A stretch of 64,000 nucleotides of DNA from Blastochloris sulfoviridis (GTDB lineage Bacteria; Pseudomonadota; Alphaproteobacteria; Rhizobiales; Xanthobacteraceae): positions 1-64,000 of the forward strand of contig NZ_VWPL01000010.1 in the NCBI RefSeq assembly GCF_008630065.1. Reading direction: 5' to 3'. This document shows positions 9,000 to 17,421 of the stretch, piece by piece (within the stretch, counting starts at the first letter, position 1; each line of letters starts with the position of its first letter). Position numbers and translations under genes: made by a program. The notes under the pieces were generated by a model that did not search any database, was not told the origin of the DNA, and saw only the letters and a list, made by a program, of their open reading frames with translations.

Positions 9000-9856
9000 G
9001 CCTGCCCGCGTTCGCCCGTCAGGATTCGCTGCGCTGGGGCCTCGCATTCGCGTTCGCCGCAGCGGCGCACGGCGCGGTGGCGGTGGCGGTGCTGACCAAC
9101 TGGCAGACGGAGGATATGGCGGCCGGCATGCCGGTGGTGATCGAGCTCGACATGATGTCGGCCTCGCCGGACTCGGCCAGCAGCGAGAGCGTGCCCGGTC
9201 CCGAGCAGACCCAGGCCGATGCCAACCCCGATTCCAACACGAACGACGAGACCGAGCCCGAGAAGACCGAGCCGCAACCCGAGCCCGAGACGGCGGAGAC
9301 GCCGCCCGAGACCGAACAGGCGGCGGTGGAGCCGCCCACGCCCGACCCGGTCGAAGTGCCGGATACCGTGCCGGCCAAGCCGGCGCCGAAGCCGCGCCCT
9401 GACATCAAGGCGTCCGAGGTCAAGAAGCCTGAACCGAAGCGCGAGACGAAGAAGCCCGAGCGCAAGCCGAAGCGGCAGCAGACGGCCGCGGCGACCACCG
9501 CGCCGAGTTCCGCCGAGAGCGTGGCCTCGATCCCGGCGTCGCCGACGTTTGGGCATGGCGCCCGCGATGCGCGGTCGAGTTGGCACAGCCGTATCCGCGC
9601 CCATCTGCTGCGTCACATGCGCTATCCGGCCGCGGCGCGGGCCCATGGCGAGACCGGCGTTGCTCAGTTCAGCTTCACGCTCGACCGCCGCGGCCACGTG
9701 ATCTCCAGCCGCCTCATCGCGAGTTCCGGGCATGCCTCGCTCGACCGCGAGACCGCGGCGCTGATCCAGCGGGCGCAGCCGCTGCCGCCACCGCCGCCCG
9801 AACTGGCGGGCGCCCGCTTCAGCTTCTCACAGCCGTTCCGCTACAACTTTCGGTGA
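8996..9856 (+). CDS. tonB: TonB family energy-transducing protein
   Basis: A 286-residue protein that spans the periplasm and passes ExbBD energy to outer membrane receptors. An uncleaved N-terminal membrane helix (about residues 12-35) is followed by a long Pro/Glu then Pro/Lys-rich linker (about 50-165). The C-terminal TonB domain includes HLLRHMRYPAAARAHGETG and FSFTLDRRGHVISSRLIASS. It overlaps exbD by 4 bp. Proximity to the heme receptor and hemP-hmuTUV suggests that it is the dedicated TonB for heme uptake. Confidence 0.95.
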   Translation: MSLPAFARQDSLRWGLAFAFAAAAHGAVAVAVLTNWQTEDMAAGMPVVIELDMMSASPDSASSESVPGPEQTQADANPDSNTNDETEPEKTEPQPEPETAETPPETEQAAVEPPTPDPVEVPDTVPAKPAPKPRPDIKASEVKKPEPKRETKKPERKPKRQQTAAATTAPSSAESVASIPASPTFGHGARDARSSWHSRIRAHLLRHMRYPAAARAHGETGVAQFSFTLDRRGHVISSRLIASSGHASLDRETAALIQRAQPLPPPPPELAGARFSFSQPFRYNFR

Positions 9857-9865
9857 GAAGGCCTT

Positions 9866-10140
9866 GTTCGTCGTCCCGGGACCGTTGGCAGGAAAAGGGC
9901 GCAAGAGTGAAGCGTATTCCACCGCCGCATCGGCGCAATACGCTGACGCTGTTGCGCCCTACGGCGCTGCGCACGATCCCGGCTCTCGCGCCTAAGGGCG
10001 CTTGGCCGGGATGACGAGGCCCAGGCTGTCGTCCCGGGCGAGGCGAAGCCGAGAGACCCGGGACCGTTTTCAGAATGGGGGCTTGTTCTGCGCACGATCC
10101 CGGCTCGGCGCTTCGCGCCGTCCGGGATGAGGCGCGAAAG
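9866..10140. repeat. Dispersed palindromic repeats, families D and E, between tonB and hutW
   Basis: Convergent spacer filled with repeats. Family D ('cgtcccggg ... cccgggaccgt ... gatcccggct') occurs here at about 10024-10130, with partial copies at 9868-9890 and 9977-10015, and again at 30608 and 43278. Family E ('gaagcgtattcc ... gcgcaatacgctg') at 9911-9970 recurs at 43411. Both can fold into strong stems and may terminate tonB and hutW transcripts. Confidence 0.75.
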
Positions 10141-10144
10141 AGCA

Positions 10145-11530
10145 TCACGCCGCGCGGGTGGCGGTGCCCTGGGCGGCGAGATCGAGGGCGGCGTGCAGGC
10201 CGGAGGTGAGGTTTACGGACCAGAACGCGCCGGCGCGGGTGGTGGTCATCACCTCATCGACAATGTTGATCAGGCCGGCCGCGCGCCAATTGGCGAGCAG
10301 CGGCTCCGCCGTCGCCAGCACGCCCGGCGCCTCGCGCTCCAATGCTGCGAGGTCGAGCCGTCCGAGATCGAGCGAGGTGATGACGCGGGTGCGGGCGGCG
10401 TGGTCGGCCGGAAGGCGGGCAATGCCCTCGATCGGCCAGCGGCCGGCGGCGATCGCCTCGGCGCGGCGGTCGAGCACCGGAATGGTGCGCCAGGACAGGC
10501 CATGGGCCGAGCCACCGGCGCCGGCACCGAAGGCGAGGCACACCGCGCCGTCCTTGACCAGCCGGTTATAGCGGTTGCGCTCCACCGTGGTGCGGCCGAA
10601 ATGCGCTTGCGAGAGCTGGCGCCAGCCGGCATCGACGAGGCGGCTCACCGCGTCGTCATATAAGCGGGCCTGATCGGCGAGTGCCGCCGCCTGTGGCAGC
10701 TTGCCCCTTACGATGGCCTTGGCCAGCGGGCCGTGCTGCCAGACATTCAGCGCGTAGACGTCGACGCCGTCGAGGCCGAGCGCCATCGCGGTCGAGACAT
10801 CGACCTGCCAGGTGCGGCTGTCCTGCCCCGGCAGGCCGTAGATCAGGTCGGCGATCACCGCCGGGCCGTTGAGGGCGAGCAGTTCGCTCAGCGCCCGCTC
10901 GATCTGGGCGCGGCTGGCCTTGCGGCCGAGACGGCGGCGGATGGTGGTGTCGAAGGACTGTACGCCGAGCGAGAAGCGGTTGGCGCCGCCGTCCCGGGCG
11001 GCCTTCGCCTTCTCGATGGGGAAATCGTGGATGCGGCCCTCGACCGTGATCTCGCAATCGGCAGCCAGCGGCAGGTGGCGGCGCAGGCCCACGATCAGGC
11101 GGCCAAGATCGGCGGCCGCCAGCGCGGTCGGCGTACCGCCACCGAGATACACGGCGGCGATCGGCGGTCCCTCGGCGACCAGAGCCGTCCCGGCGGCCCG
11201 CTCCAGCTCCGCCAGCACGTCGTCGACGAACGGCGCCGACAGATCGGGGTGCCACACGGTCTGGAAGAAGCCGCAGAACAGGCAGTGATTGTGGCAGAAC
11301 GGCACGTGCAGATAGGCGACGGTGGTGTCCTCGCGGCGGCGGGCGAGCGCGTCGGCATAGACGGCCGCGGTCTCCTCTGGCGGCACCGGCGTGGCGTTGC
11401 GCCAGGGCATGACGGGCACGCGCGCCGTGAAGGCGCTCGTCAGCGGGTCGCCCTCGCCCGCTGCGAAGAAGCGGGCGAGCGGATCGGCTGCCGGCGCCTT
11501 GCGGCCGGCCATCGACGGCTGGCCGTTCAC
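10145..11530 (-). CDS. hutW: HutW/ChuW-type radical SAM protein for oxygen-independent heme breakdown
   Basis: Radical SAM enzyme of the HemN-like group. The related ChuW opens heme anaerobically by methyl transfer and radical chemistry and releases iron. The 461-residue protein has the [4Fe-4S] motif CHNHCLFC (C79, C83, C86), the YLGGGTPT SAM-binding strand and ANRFSLGVQSF. The GTG start at 11530 overlaps the hutX stop as GTGA and has GGAGG five bases upstream; an ATG at 11512 is the alternative. The coupling to hutX and the receptor separates it from the heme-biosynthetic HemN it resembles. Cytoplasmic. Confidence 0.9.
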   Translation of the reverse strand: MNGQPSMAGRKAPAADPLARFFAAGEGDPLTSAFTARVPVMPWRNATPVPPEETAAVYADALARRREDTTVAYLHVPFCHNHCLFCGFFQTVWHPDLSAPFVDDVLAELERAAGTALVAEGPPIAAVYLGGGTPTALAAADLGRLIVGLRRHLPLAADCEITVEGRIHDFPIEKAKAARDGGANRFSLGVQSFDTTIRRRLGRKASRAQIERALSELLALNGPAVIADLIYGLPGQDSRTWQVDVSTAMALGLDGVDVYALNVWQHGPLAKAIVRGKLPQAAALADQARLYDDAVSRLVDAGWRQLSQAHFGRTTVERNRYNRLVKDGAVCLAFGAGAGGSAHGLSWRTIPVLDRRAEAIAAGRWPIEGIARLPADHAARTRVITSLDLGRLDLAALEREAPGVLATAEPLLANWRAAGLINIVDEVMTTTRAGAFWSVNLTSGLHAALDLAAQGTATRAA

Positions 11531-12042
11531 GCCGCCGCCTCCACCGAACCGGCCAGCCGGTCGGCCAGGGCGCGGAAGGCTTCGAGCTGTTCGACGCGCA
11601 GCGCGCGGCTTTCGTCGCGGCCGACGAACACCTTGAACATGATGCCGCCGTCGATATTGAAGAACAGCACCGCCGCCGACGGCTTGCCCATGAACGGGCG
11701 CTCGACGAAGCCCAGGCCGCCGCACCGGTCGTGGCGCAGATGGCCGTGCAGGCCGCTCGACGACATCAGATTGAAATAGCCGTGGCCGACCTCGCCGCGC
11801 GGCACATTGGCGGTCATCTCGAAGATGCCGTCGACGGTGTGGACGATGACGGTGACCTCGCCCCAGCCGGCGATGTCGGCCATCACCTCTTCGAACGCGG
11901 ATGCCGGCGCGAAGCGGCGCATCGACACGGGCAACGCCTCAACCACGTCGCGGGCGCTCACCCCGTATTCATGGGCGGCCTGTTCGATCACCAGGCCCGG
12001 ATTGGCCGCAATTCGGCGGACGAGGTCGGCGGGAACGGTCAT
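11527..12042 (-). CDS. hutX: Heme utilization cytosolic carrier protein HutX/ChuX
   Basis: A 171-residue cytosolic heme-binding carrier of the ChuX/HutX family, thought to hand heme from the ABC importer to a degrading enzyme. The length is normal. The sequence opens with RRIAANPGLVIEQAAHEYGV and has the family core WGEVTVIVHTVDGIFEMTAN plus FFNIDGGIMFKVFVGRDESR near the end. It is translationally coupled to hutW, which fits delivery of heme to HutW. It is 70 bp from the IsdG-type gene, in one presumed operon from the receptor. Confidence 0.93.
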   Translation of the reverse strand: MTVPADLVRRIAANPGLVIEQAAHEYGVSARDVVEALPVSMRRFAPASAFEEVMADIAGWGEVTVIVHTVDGIFEMTANVPRGEVGHGYFNLMSSSGLHGHLRHDRCGGLGFVERPFMGKPSAAVLFFNIDGGIMFKVFVGRDESRALRVEQLEAFRALADRLAGSVEAAA

Positions 12043-12112
12043 GTCTTGTCACTCCATGGCCCGCGGCTCCTGCCGCGGGCGCAGACTGAGGATGGGGATT
12101 GAGCCGGCCCGT

Positions 12113-12442
12113 TCAGCCGGCCTTGGCTTCGATGGTCTGGCGCACCTCGAAGCCTTCGAAGGTCGGGTGCTCGAGATAGATGCCGGAGACCCCGCCGCCG
12201 CCGGCACCGGAATGGGCGCTGCGGAACTGCTCGGATGTCGTCCAGGCGTCGAAATCCGCCTTCGTCGCCCACACCGTGTGCGAGGCGTAGAGGGTGTGGT
12301 CTGCGGCCTCGGGGCCCTTGAGCAGATGAAAGGCGACGAAGCCCGGCAGTTCGGGCAGGCGCGTGTCGCGGCCGAGCCAGATGCGCTCGAACGCGTCTTC
12401 CTGGCCCTTGGCGATGCGAAAGCGATTCATGGCGATGAACAC
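12113..12442 (-). CDS. IsdG/HmuQ-type heme-degrading monooxygenase (ABM domain)
   Basis: A 109-residue antibiotic-biosynthesis-monooxygenase fold protein. It matches the heme oxygenases of the IsdG/HmuQ group, which open heme with O2 and reductant and release iron. The start FIAMNRFRIAKGQEDAFERI and the pair LLKGPEAADHTLYASHTVW with an ensuing W-x-x-x-x-x-F segment fit this family. GTG 12442 is chosen over ATG 12430 because AGGAGA lies at suitable distance and family members begin MFIAMNRF. It lies between the receptor and hutXW in the same direction. The locus therefore pairs an O2-dependent and an O2-independent heme-breaking enzyme. Confidence 0.88.
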   Translation of the reverse strand: MFIAMNRFRIAKGQEDAFERIWLGRDTRLPELPGFVAFHLLKGPEAADHTLYASHTVWATKADFDAWTTSEQFRSAHSGAGGGGVSGIYLEHPTFEGFEVRQTIEAKAG

Positions 12443-12766
12443 GGCTCTTCTCCTGGTGCTGGCGGTGGCTGGCGAACGATCCCTCGGGGAACGAAGACAA
12501 GCCCTGCCGGCAGCACCAAGGGGGACGGGCCGCCGGCAGGTCCGCGCAAGGCGCGCGGAAAACAGTGGCAAGGAAAACGAATGGCGGAGAGAGGCCGGCG
12601 CGGCGAAACGGAGGTGAAACGCCGGCCGGCCTCCTGCGCGTTCCGGACGATCGCACCGCGATGCCGGACCGGCCGCGCGTGGGGGCCTCGCGCGGACATT
12701 CGAGCGCCGCGCCCACAGGCGTCCGTCTGGGCACCGGTCGGGTGCGGTCGCCGGCAGGCGCATCGT
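12443..12766. other. Spacer between heme receptor gene and heme monooxygenase gene
   Basis: 324 bp without a gene. It contains an inverted repeat of CTGCCGGC (about 12514-12537) that could form a hairpin in the receptor-monooxygenase transcript, acting either as a terminator or as a processing site that lowers downstream expression. The GTG start and AGGAGA of the monooxygenase lie at its edge. Confidence 0.4.
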
Positions 12767-14932
12767 TCAGCCTCCGAACCTGATCTTGAGCCCGCCCTTG
12801 ATGGCGAGGCCGGGGGCGGCGGTGGCCAGGATCATGTCGGGCTGGCCGACCGGGTTCGGCAGGTAGTATTCGTCGAGCAGGTTGGTCACCGCGGCGTGCA
12901 GCAGCACGTCCGGGTTCGGCTGGTAGCCGACATAGATGTCCACCAGATTGTAGGCGGCGGTGTAGGTGTAGCCGTCGGGCACGTGGTCGTAGCGCGCCGC
13001 CGTCCAGCTCGCCTGCAGCGTCACCTTGCGGTCGAACAGGCGGATGCCGGCCACGGTAACGATCCGGTCGGACGGGATCGACAGCAGCGGCGTGTCTTCG
13101 TTGACGTTGCGCCCCTCCATCCACTGCGCGGTGAGGCCGAGATACCAAGCGCCGGCGTCGTAGCGGCCCTCGAACTCGAAGCCCTCGATCATCGCCTCGG
13201 GAACGTTGCGGTACTGCGCCAGCGAATAGTCGTTGATCGTCACCAGCGGAACCGGCGGACAGCCGGGAAACGTCACCGGGCACCAGGTGACCGGATCGCC
13301 ATAGGTGAAGATTTCGATGTAGTTCTCGACGTCGTTGCGGAACACGTTGATCTTGGCGCGCAGCGCATCGCCCTTGCTGAACAGATCGTCCTTGCGGATG
13401 TTGAAGCCGATCTCCTTGGTCTTGCCGACTTCCGGCTGAAGCCCCGGATTGGGCACGAAGGTGAACAGGCTCGGAATGCCGGGCGCGTAGCCGGGGTGAG
13501 CGCCGGCCACCAGCGTCTCGGTCACCGCCGGAGCGCGGTAGCCCTCGGCATAGGTGCCGTAGACGGTGAGCCACGGCAGCGGCGTGATGCCGAGCGTGAT
13601 CTTGGGCGAGATGCGGTCGCCCTCCGAGGAATTGCCGCCGCCCGACAGTTCGTAGCCGTCATAGCGGGCGGCGGTGATCAGCTCGAACCAGTCCGCGTGA
13701 TTGAGCTTCCACTGCAGGAAGCCGCCATAGACGGACCGCTCGCCGGACGGCGTCGAGAGATCCGAGGCGCCGGTGGGATCGCTGGTCTCGACCTGATCGT
13801 TGAAGAAGTCGGCGCCATAGGTGAAGGCGTGGCGAAACGAGCCGGTGTCGATGCGCGTGGTGTTGTGGAGGTCGAAGCCGGCGGTGTCGATGGCGAAGGT
13901 GCGCGCGACGCCGAGCGTGCCGCTGATCTGGCCCGAGGTGCAGCAGACCTTGATCTGCTCCATGTCGGTGCGATTCCAGTAGACCGAACCCTCGAAATCG
14001 AACAGCCGGTCCTCGGGCTTGGAGTAGCGCCAGCGCATCGAGGCGGTGTCGTTCTGGAGCTTGGTGTCGTAGGCCGAGGCATTGGCGGCTGACTGCCCCA
14101 CCTCGTAGTCGGTGCGGTTGGTGAGTCCGGAAAACTTGACCTCGTGGCCGTCGGCCGGGCGGAAGGTCGCCTTGGCGAGGCCCGAGGCGATGTCGTTGCC
14201 GCTGCCGGCGACCTCGGCGCCATTGCCGTTGTCGTAACTGTCCTGCGTCCGGTAGGAGGCACCGACCATGACGTCATAGCTGTCGGTCGGCCGCACTGCC
14301 CCAAACAGCGAGCCCATCGCGCGGCCGCGATTGGTGCCGAACAAGGTGTTGGCCAGCGCGCCCCAGCGCTCGCCCGGCCGCAGGATGTCGTCGGTATCCT
14401 TGGTGGTGAACGACACCACGCCGCCGATGGCGCCGGAGCCGTAGATGTTGGCCACCGGGCCGCGCACCACCTCCGCCTCGGAGAGCATCTCCGGATCGAG
14501 ATAGAACTGGCCGTCGGAGCCGTGGCCGGAGCGCTGGAAGTTCTGGCGGGCGCCGTCGACGATCACCGCGACGCGGCCGAAATCCTGCAGGCCGCGAATA
14601 TTGATGGACGAGCCGGGGTCGTCGCCGCGGTCGGAGAACGACACGCCGGGGACGTACTTGAACACCTCGGCCGGCCGGGTCGGCATGATGGTGTTGAGGT
14701 CGCTCTGGGTCACCACGCTGACCGCGGCCAGCGCGTCGATCGCCCGCTCCTCCGTCCGCGTCGCCAGCACCGTCACCGGGTCGAGCATCAGCACCTCGTC
14801 GGCGCTCAACTCCTGTTGAGTCGTCGCCTGCTGCGCGCTCGCCGCCTGCGGCATTGCCGCAGCGATGGCACCGGCCGCCGCAATCGACACCCCTGCCAGC
14901 CGCACCGCCGCGTCCCCTGCCCGTTTCGTCAT
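12767..14932 (-). CDS. TonB-dependent heme/hemoglobin receptor
   Basis: Outer membrane heme receptor of the HmuR/BhuR/ShmR type, 721 residues. A signal peptide (ending QAASAQ) is followed by a TonB-box-like DPVTVLATRTEE, a plug domain (about 55-170: IMPTRPAEVFKYVPGVSFSD, INIRGLQDFGRVAVIVDGAR, VRGPVANIYGSGAIGGVVSF) and a 22-strand barrel region. The heme-receptor signature is present as YRAPAVTETL followed by VPNPGLQPE, equivalent to FRAP and NPNL. The C-terminus ends in an aromatic/charged strand (LKIRFGG). ATG 14932 and GTG 14935 are both near AGGAG. It is divergent from hemP, with an Irr-like box in between. Confidence 0.94.
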   Translation of the reverse strand: MTKRAGDAAVRLAGVSIAAAGAIAAAMPQAASAQQATTQQELSADEVLMLDPVTVLATRTEERAIDALAAVSVVTQSDLNTIMPTRPAEVFKYVPGVSFSDRGDDPGSSINIRGLQDFGRVAVIVDGARQNFQRSGHGSDGQFYLDPEMLSEAEVVRGPVANIYGSGAIGGVVSFTTKDTDDILRPGERWGALANTLFGTNRGRAMGSLFGAVRPTDSYDVMVGASYRTQDSYDNGNGAEVAGSGNDIASGLAKATFRPADGHEVKFSGLTNRTDYEVGQSAANASAYDTKLQNDTASMRWRYSKPEDRLFDFEGSVYWNRTDMEQIKVCCTSGQISGTLGVARTFAIDTAGFDLHNTTRIDTGSFRHAFTYGADFFNDQVETSDPTGASDLSTPSGERSVYGGFLQWKLNHADWFELITAARYDGYELSGGGNSSEGDRISPKITLGITPLPWLTVYGTYAEGYRAPAVTETLVAGAHPGYAPGIPSLFTFVPNPGLQPEVGKTKEIGFNIRKDDLFSKGDALRAKINVFRNDVENYIEIFTYGDPVTWCPVTFPGCPPVPLVTINDYSLAQYRNVPEAMIEGFEFEGRYDAGAWYLGLTAQWMEGRNVNEDTPLLSIPSDRIVTVAGIRLFDRKVTLQASWTAARYDHVPDGYTYTAAYNLVDIYVGYQPNPDVLLHAAVTNLLDEYYLPNPVGQPDMILATAAPGLAIKGGLKIRFGG

Positions 14933-15088
14933 CACTCGCCAGCTCCTGCACCTGAATCGTTCGGATCGCTGCTGGCGGGCGCGCCGGAGGGCGGCTGGCT
15001 GGCAGGGCCGTCCCACGAGGCGGGCGGCACTCAGCTATTGCATTTAGTAGTCAATTGCATTAGGTCGAGTCAACAAAGATAAATGAAG

Positions 15089-15105
15089 TTTAGATCGTTT
15101 CAAAA
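15089..15105. promoter_or_regulatory. Irr-type iron control element (ICE-like) between heme receptor gene and hemP
   Basis: TTTAGATCGTTTCAAAA matches 12 of the 14 fixed positions of the rhizobial Irr box TTTAGAA-N3-TTCTAAA (from memory). It sits in the 210-bp AT-rich divergent space that must hold both promoters, where control by heme or iron is expected. Two direct copies of ATTGCATT (15037-15061) lie nearer the receptor and may be part of its promoter. The match is by eye. Confidence 0.55.
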
Positions 15106-15143
15106 GAGCGTTTTCGAGTTCCAGAACCTTTCAAAATCAAACA

Positions 15144-15392
15144 ATGGCTTTGCGCCAGGCACATAAAATGGGCAGGTCTGACGTGTTGAACGATCGTCTA
15201 AAGGTCGATGCTGCTGCGAGTTCCAGGCAGAATCCTGCGGATATGCCAGCGAAACGCTATGTCCCCGTCGAACTGAACCGGATCGAAAGCCGAGATCTGT
15301 TCGTCGCCACCCGCGAGATCACCATCGGGCACGGTTCCGAGACCTATCGGCTGCGGCTTACAGCCCAGAACAAGCTCATCCTGACCAAATGA
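15144..15392 (+). CDS. hemP: Hemin uptake protein HemP/HmuP
   Basis: Small protein of the HemP/HmuP family. In Bradyrhizobium and Sinorhizobium, HmuP is needed for expression of the heme receptor gene. The family core is complete: SRDLFVATREITIGHGSETY, then RLRLTAQNKLILTK at the C-terminus. The N-terminal 35 residues are not conserved and no ribosome binding site decides between ATG 15144, 15168 and 15243. The stop overlaps the hmuT start (ATGA). HmuP at the head of hmuTUV, divergent from the receptor, is the standard rhizobial arrangement. Confidence 0.9.
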   Translation: MALRQAHKMGRSDVLNDRLKVDAAASSRQNPADMPAKRYVPVELNRIESRDLFVATREITIGHGSETYRLRLTAQNKLILTK

Positions 15393-16345
15393 GGCGCGTG
15401 ATGCGAACACTCGCGGCACGGATCGCCGTCCTGACCGGGCTCGTCCTGTCCGGTCTCGCCATCGCCCTCCCCGCGACCAGCGCCACGGCAGCCGGGGCGA
15501 CATCACCCGACGCCAGCCGCATCGTGTCGGTCGGCGCCGCGATCACCGAGATCCTCTATGCGCTCGGGCTCGACGGGCGGGTGGTGGCGGTCGACGCCAC
15601 CAGCCAATTCCCAGCGCGGGCGCTGCAGGAGAAGCCGAGCGTCGGCTATCTTCGCCAGCTTTCGGCCGAGGGCGTGCTCGGCACCAACCCCTCGCTGGTG
15701 CTGGCTGCCGCGGCCGCCGGCCCGCCCGAGACCGTGCGGGTGCTGGAGGCCGCCGCCGTGCCGCTGGTGCGGGTGCCGGACAGCTATGACGGCGCAGGCA
15801 TCCTCGCCAAGATCCGCCTGATCGCGGCGACTGCCGGTGCCGAGGCGCGCGGCGTCTGCCTTGCCGCTGCGGTGGCGGGCGACCTCGACGCGCTGGCCGG
15901 GCTCGGCGCCAAGGTGACGGCGGCGCCGCGCGTGGTGTTCCTGCTGTCCTTCGTCAATGGCCGCGCCATGGTCGCCGGCCGCGGCACCGCCGCCGACGGG
16001 CTGATCCGCCTCGCCGGTGCGGCCAACGTGTTCGACAGCCTCGACGGCTACAAGCCGGTCACCGACGAGGCGATCGTCGCCGCCCGCCCGGACACGGTGA
16101 TCGTCATGGACACCGGCGGCATTGCCGGCCCCGGCGGCGCGGGCATGCTGACAGCCGATCGGGTGTTCGCGCACGCCGGCTTCGCCGCCACGCCAGCCGC
16201 CGAGCACCGCGCGTTCCGTCGCATCGAGGCGCAGGCGCTGGCCTTCGGCCCCATCACCGCGCGGGCGGCGCTCGATCTGGCCCAGGCACTGCACCCGGAC
16301 CTTGCCGCCGCACCGCGCCCGCCCACACCGGACTGCAGCCGATGA
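15389..16345 (+). CDS. hmuT: Heme ABC transporter, periplasmic heme-binding protein
   Basis: A 318-residue substrate-binding protein of cluster A-II that delivers heme from the receptor to HmuUV. The signal peptide (about 1-35) is followed by RIVSVGAAITEILYALGLDG, the typical first strand of this family. LVLAAAAAGPPETVRVLEAA, VVFLLSFVNGRAMVAGRGT and KPVTDEAIVAARPDTVIVMD are the other standard blocks. ATG 15389 overlaps the hemP stop and ATG 15401 is a second candidate. The gene overlaps hmuU by ATGA, so the importer is translated as a coupled unit. Confidence 0.95.
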   Translation: MRRVMRTLAARIAVLTGLVLSGLAIALPATSATAAGATSPDASRIVSVGAAITEILYALGLDGRVVAVDATSQFPARALQEKPSVGYLRQLSAEGVLGTNPSLVLAAAAAGPPETVRVLEAAAVPLVRVPDSYDGAGILAKIRLIAATAGAEARGVCLAAAVAGDLDALAGLGAKVTAAPRVVFLLSFVNGRAMVAGRGTAADGLIRLAGAANVFDSLDGYKPVTDEAIVAARPDTVIVMDTGGIAGPGGAGMLTADRVFAHAGFAATPAAEHRAFRRIEAQALAFGPITARAALDLAQALHPDLAAAPRPPTPDCSR

Positions 16346-17418
16346 CCATGGCCCTGCCGGCCGCGGCCGGCGCCGAGCGGCCGCACCACCCGCTCGCGCA
16401 CGCGCCGGCCCTGGTGCTGGGCATCCTGCTTGCGCTGCTGATCGCGGCCGCGCTCAGTGCCGCGACGGTCGGGGCGGCCGGCATTCCGCTGGAGCGGCTG
16501 CCGGCGGCGTTGGGCTTCGTTGCCGGCGATCCCGCCACGGTCGAGCGCGACCGGTTGGTGGTGTGGTCGATCCGCCTGCCGCGCATCGCCATGGCGGTGA
16601 TGGTGGGCGCGCTGCTCGCGGCCGGCGGCACCATCCTGCAGGGGCTGTTCCGCAATCCTCTGGCCGATCCCGGCCTCGTCGGCGTCTCCAGCGGCGCGGC
16701 GCTGGCCGCCGCGGCCACCATCGTGCTGGGCGACCGGCTGATGCCGGCGCTGCCGGCCGAGGCGCTGCCGGTCGCGGCGTTCGCCGGGGCGCTCATCGTC
16801 ACCGCAACGCTCTACCGCATCGCCACGAACGGCGGGCGCACCTCCATCGCCATGCTGCTGCTCGGCGGACTGGCGATCGGCGCGCTGGCCGGCGCGCTGA
16901 CCGGCCTCCTGGTGTTCATCGCCGACGACCGGCAATTGCGCGACGTCACCTTCTGGACGCTCGGCTCGCTGTCGGGCGCCACCTGGGCCAAGGCGGCGAC
17001 CATCCTGCCCTTCCTGCTGGCGCTGGTGATCGCCACGCCGCTCCTGGTGCGCGACCTCGACCGGCTGGCGCTCGGCGAGGCGGAGGCGTTCCATCTCGGC
17101 ACCTCGGTCGAGCGGCTGAAGCGCGTCGCCATCGTGCTGGTGTCGGCGGCGGTGGGCGCGGCGGTGGCGGTGTCCGGCGTGATCGGCTTCGTCGGCATCA
17201 TCGTGCCGCATCTGCTGCGGCTCATCATCGGGCCGGGGCACAGGCTGCTGGTGCCGGCGGCGCTGCTGCTCGGCCCGGTGCTGATGCTGGGTGCCGATAC
17301 GCTGGCGCGGGTGGTGGTGGCGCCGGCGGAGCTGCCGATCGGCATCCTCACCGCCATTCTGGGCGCACCGGTGTTCCTCGGCCTGCTGCTGCGGCAGCGG
17401 GCGCAGATCGGACTGTGA
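16342..17418 (+). CDS. hmuU: Heme ABC transporter permease
   Basis: A 358-residue FecCD-family permease with about ten membrane helices. Visible family blocks are WSIRLPRIAMAVMVGALLAA, GTILQGLFRNPLADPGLVGV, the FWTLGSLSGATW loop and the C-terminal VSGVIGFVGIIVPHLLRLI with GPGHRLLVPAALLLGPVLM, which includes the coupling helix to HmuV. It forms the translocation path for heme across the inner membrane. Start and stop overlap or abut its neighbours hmuT and hmuV, so stoichiometric expression is likely. Confidence 0.96.
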   Translation: MTMALPAAAGAERPHHPLAHAPALVLGILLALLIAAALSAATVGAAGIPLERLPAALGFVAGDPATVERDRLVVWSIRLPRIAMAVMVGALLAAGGTILQGLFRNPLADPGLVGVSSGAALAAAATIVLGDRLMPALPAEALPVAAFAGALIVTATLYRIATNGGRTSIAMLLLGGLAIGALAGALTGLLVFIADDRQLRDVTFWTLGSLSGATWAKAATILPFLLALVIATPLLVRDLDRLALGEAEAFHLGTSVERLKRVAIVLVSAAVGAAVAVSGVIGFVGIIVPHLLRLIIGPGHRLLVPAALLLGPVLMLGADTLARVVVAPAELPIGILTAILGAPVFLGLLLRQRAQIGL

Positions 17419-17421
17419 CCG

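Noticed and set aside
10145-11530. HemN (oxygen-independent coproporphyrinogen oxidase) as name for the radical SAM gene
   Set aside because: Coupling to hutX and the heme receptor, and the sequence around the CHNHCLFC motif, favour HutW/ChuW.
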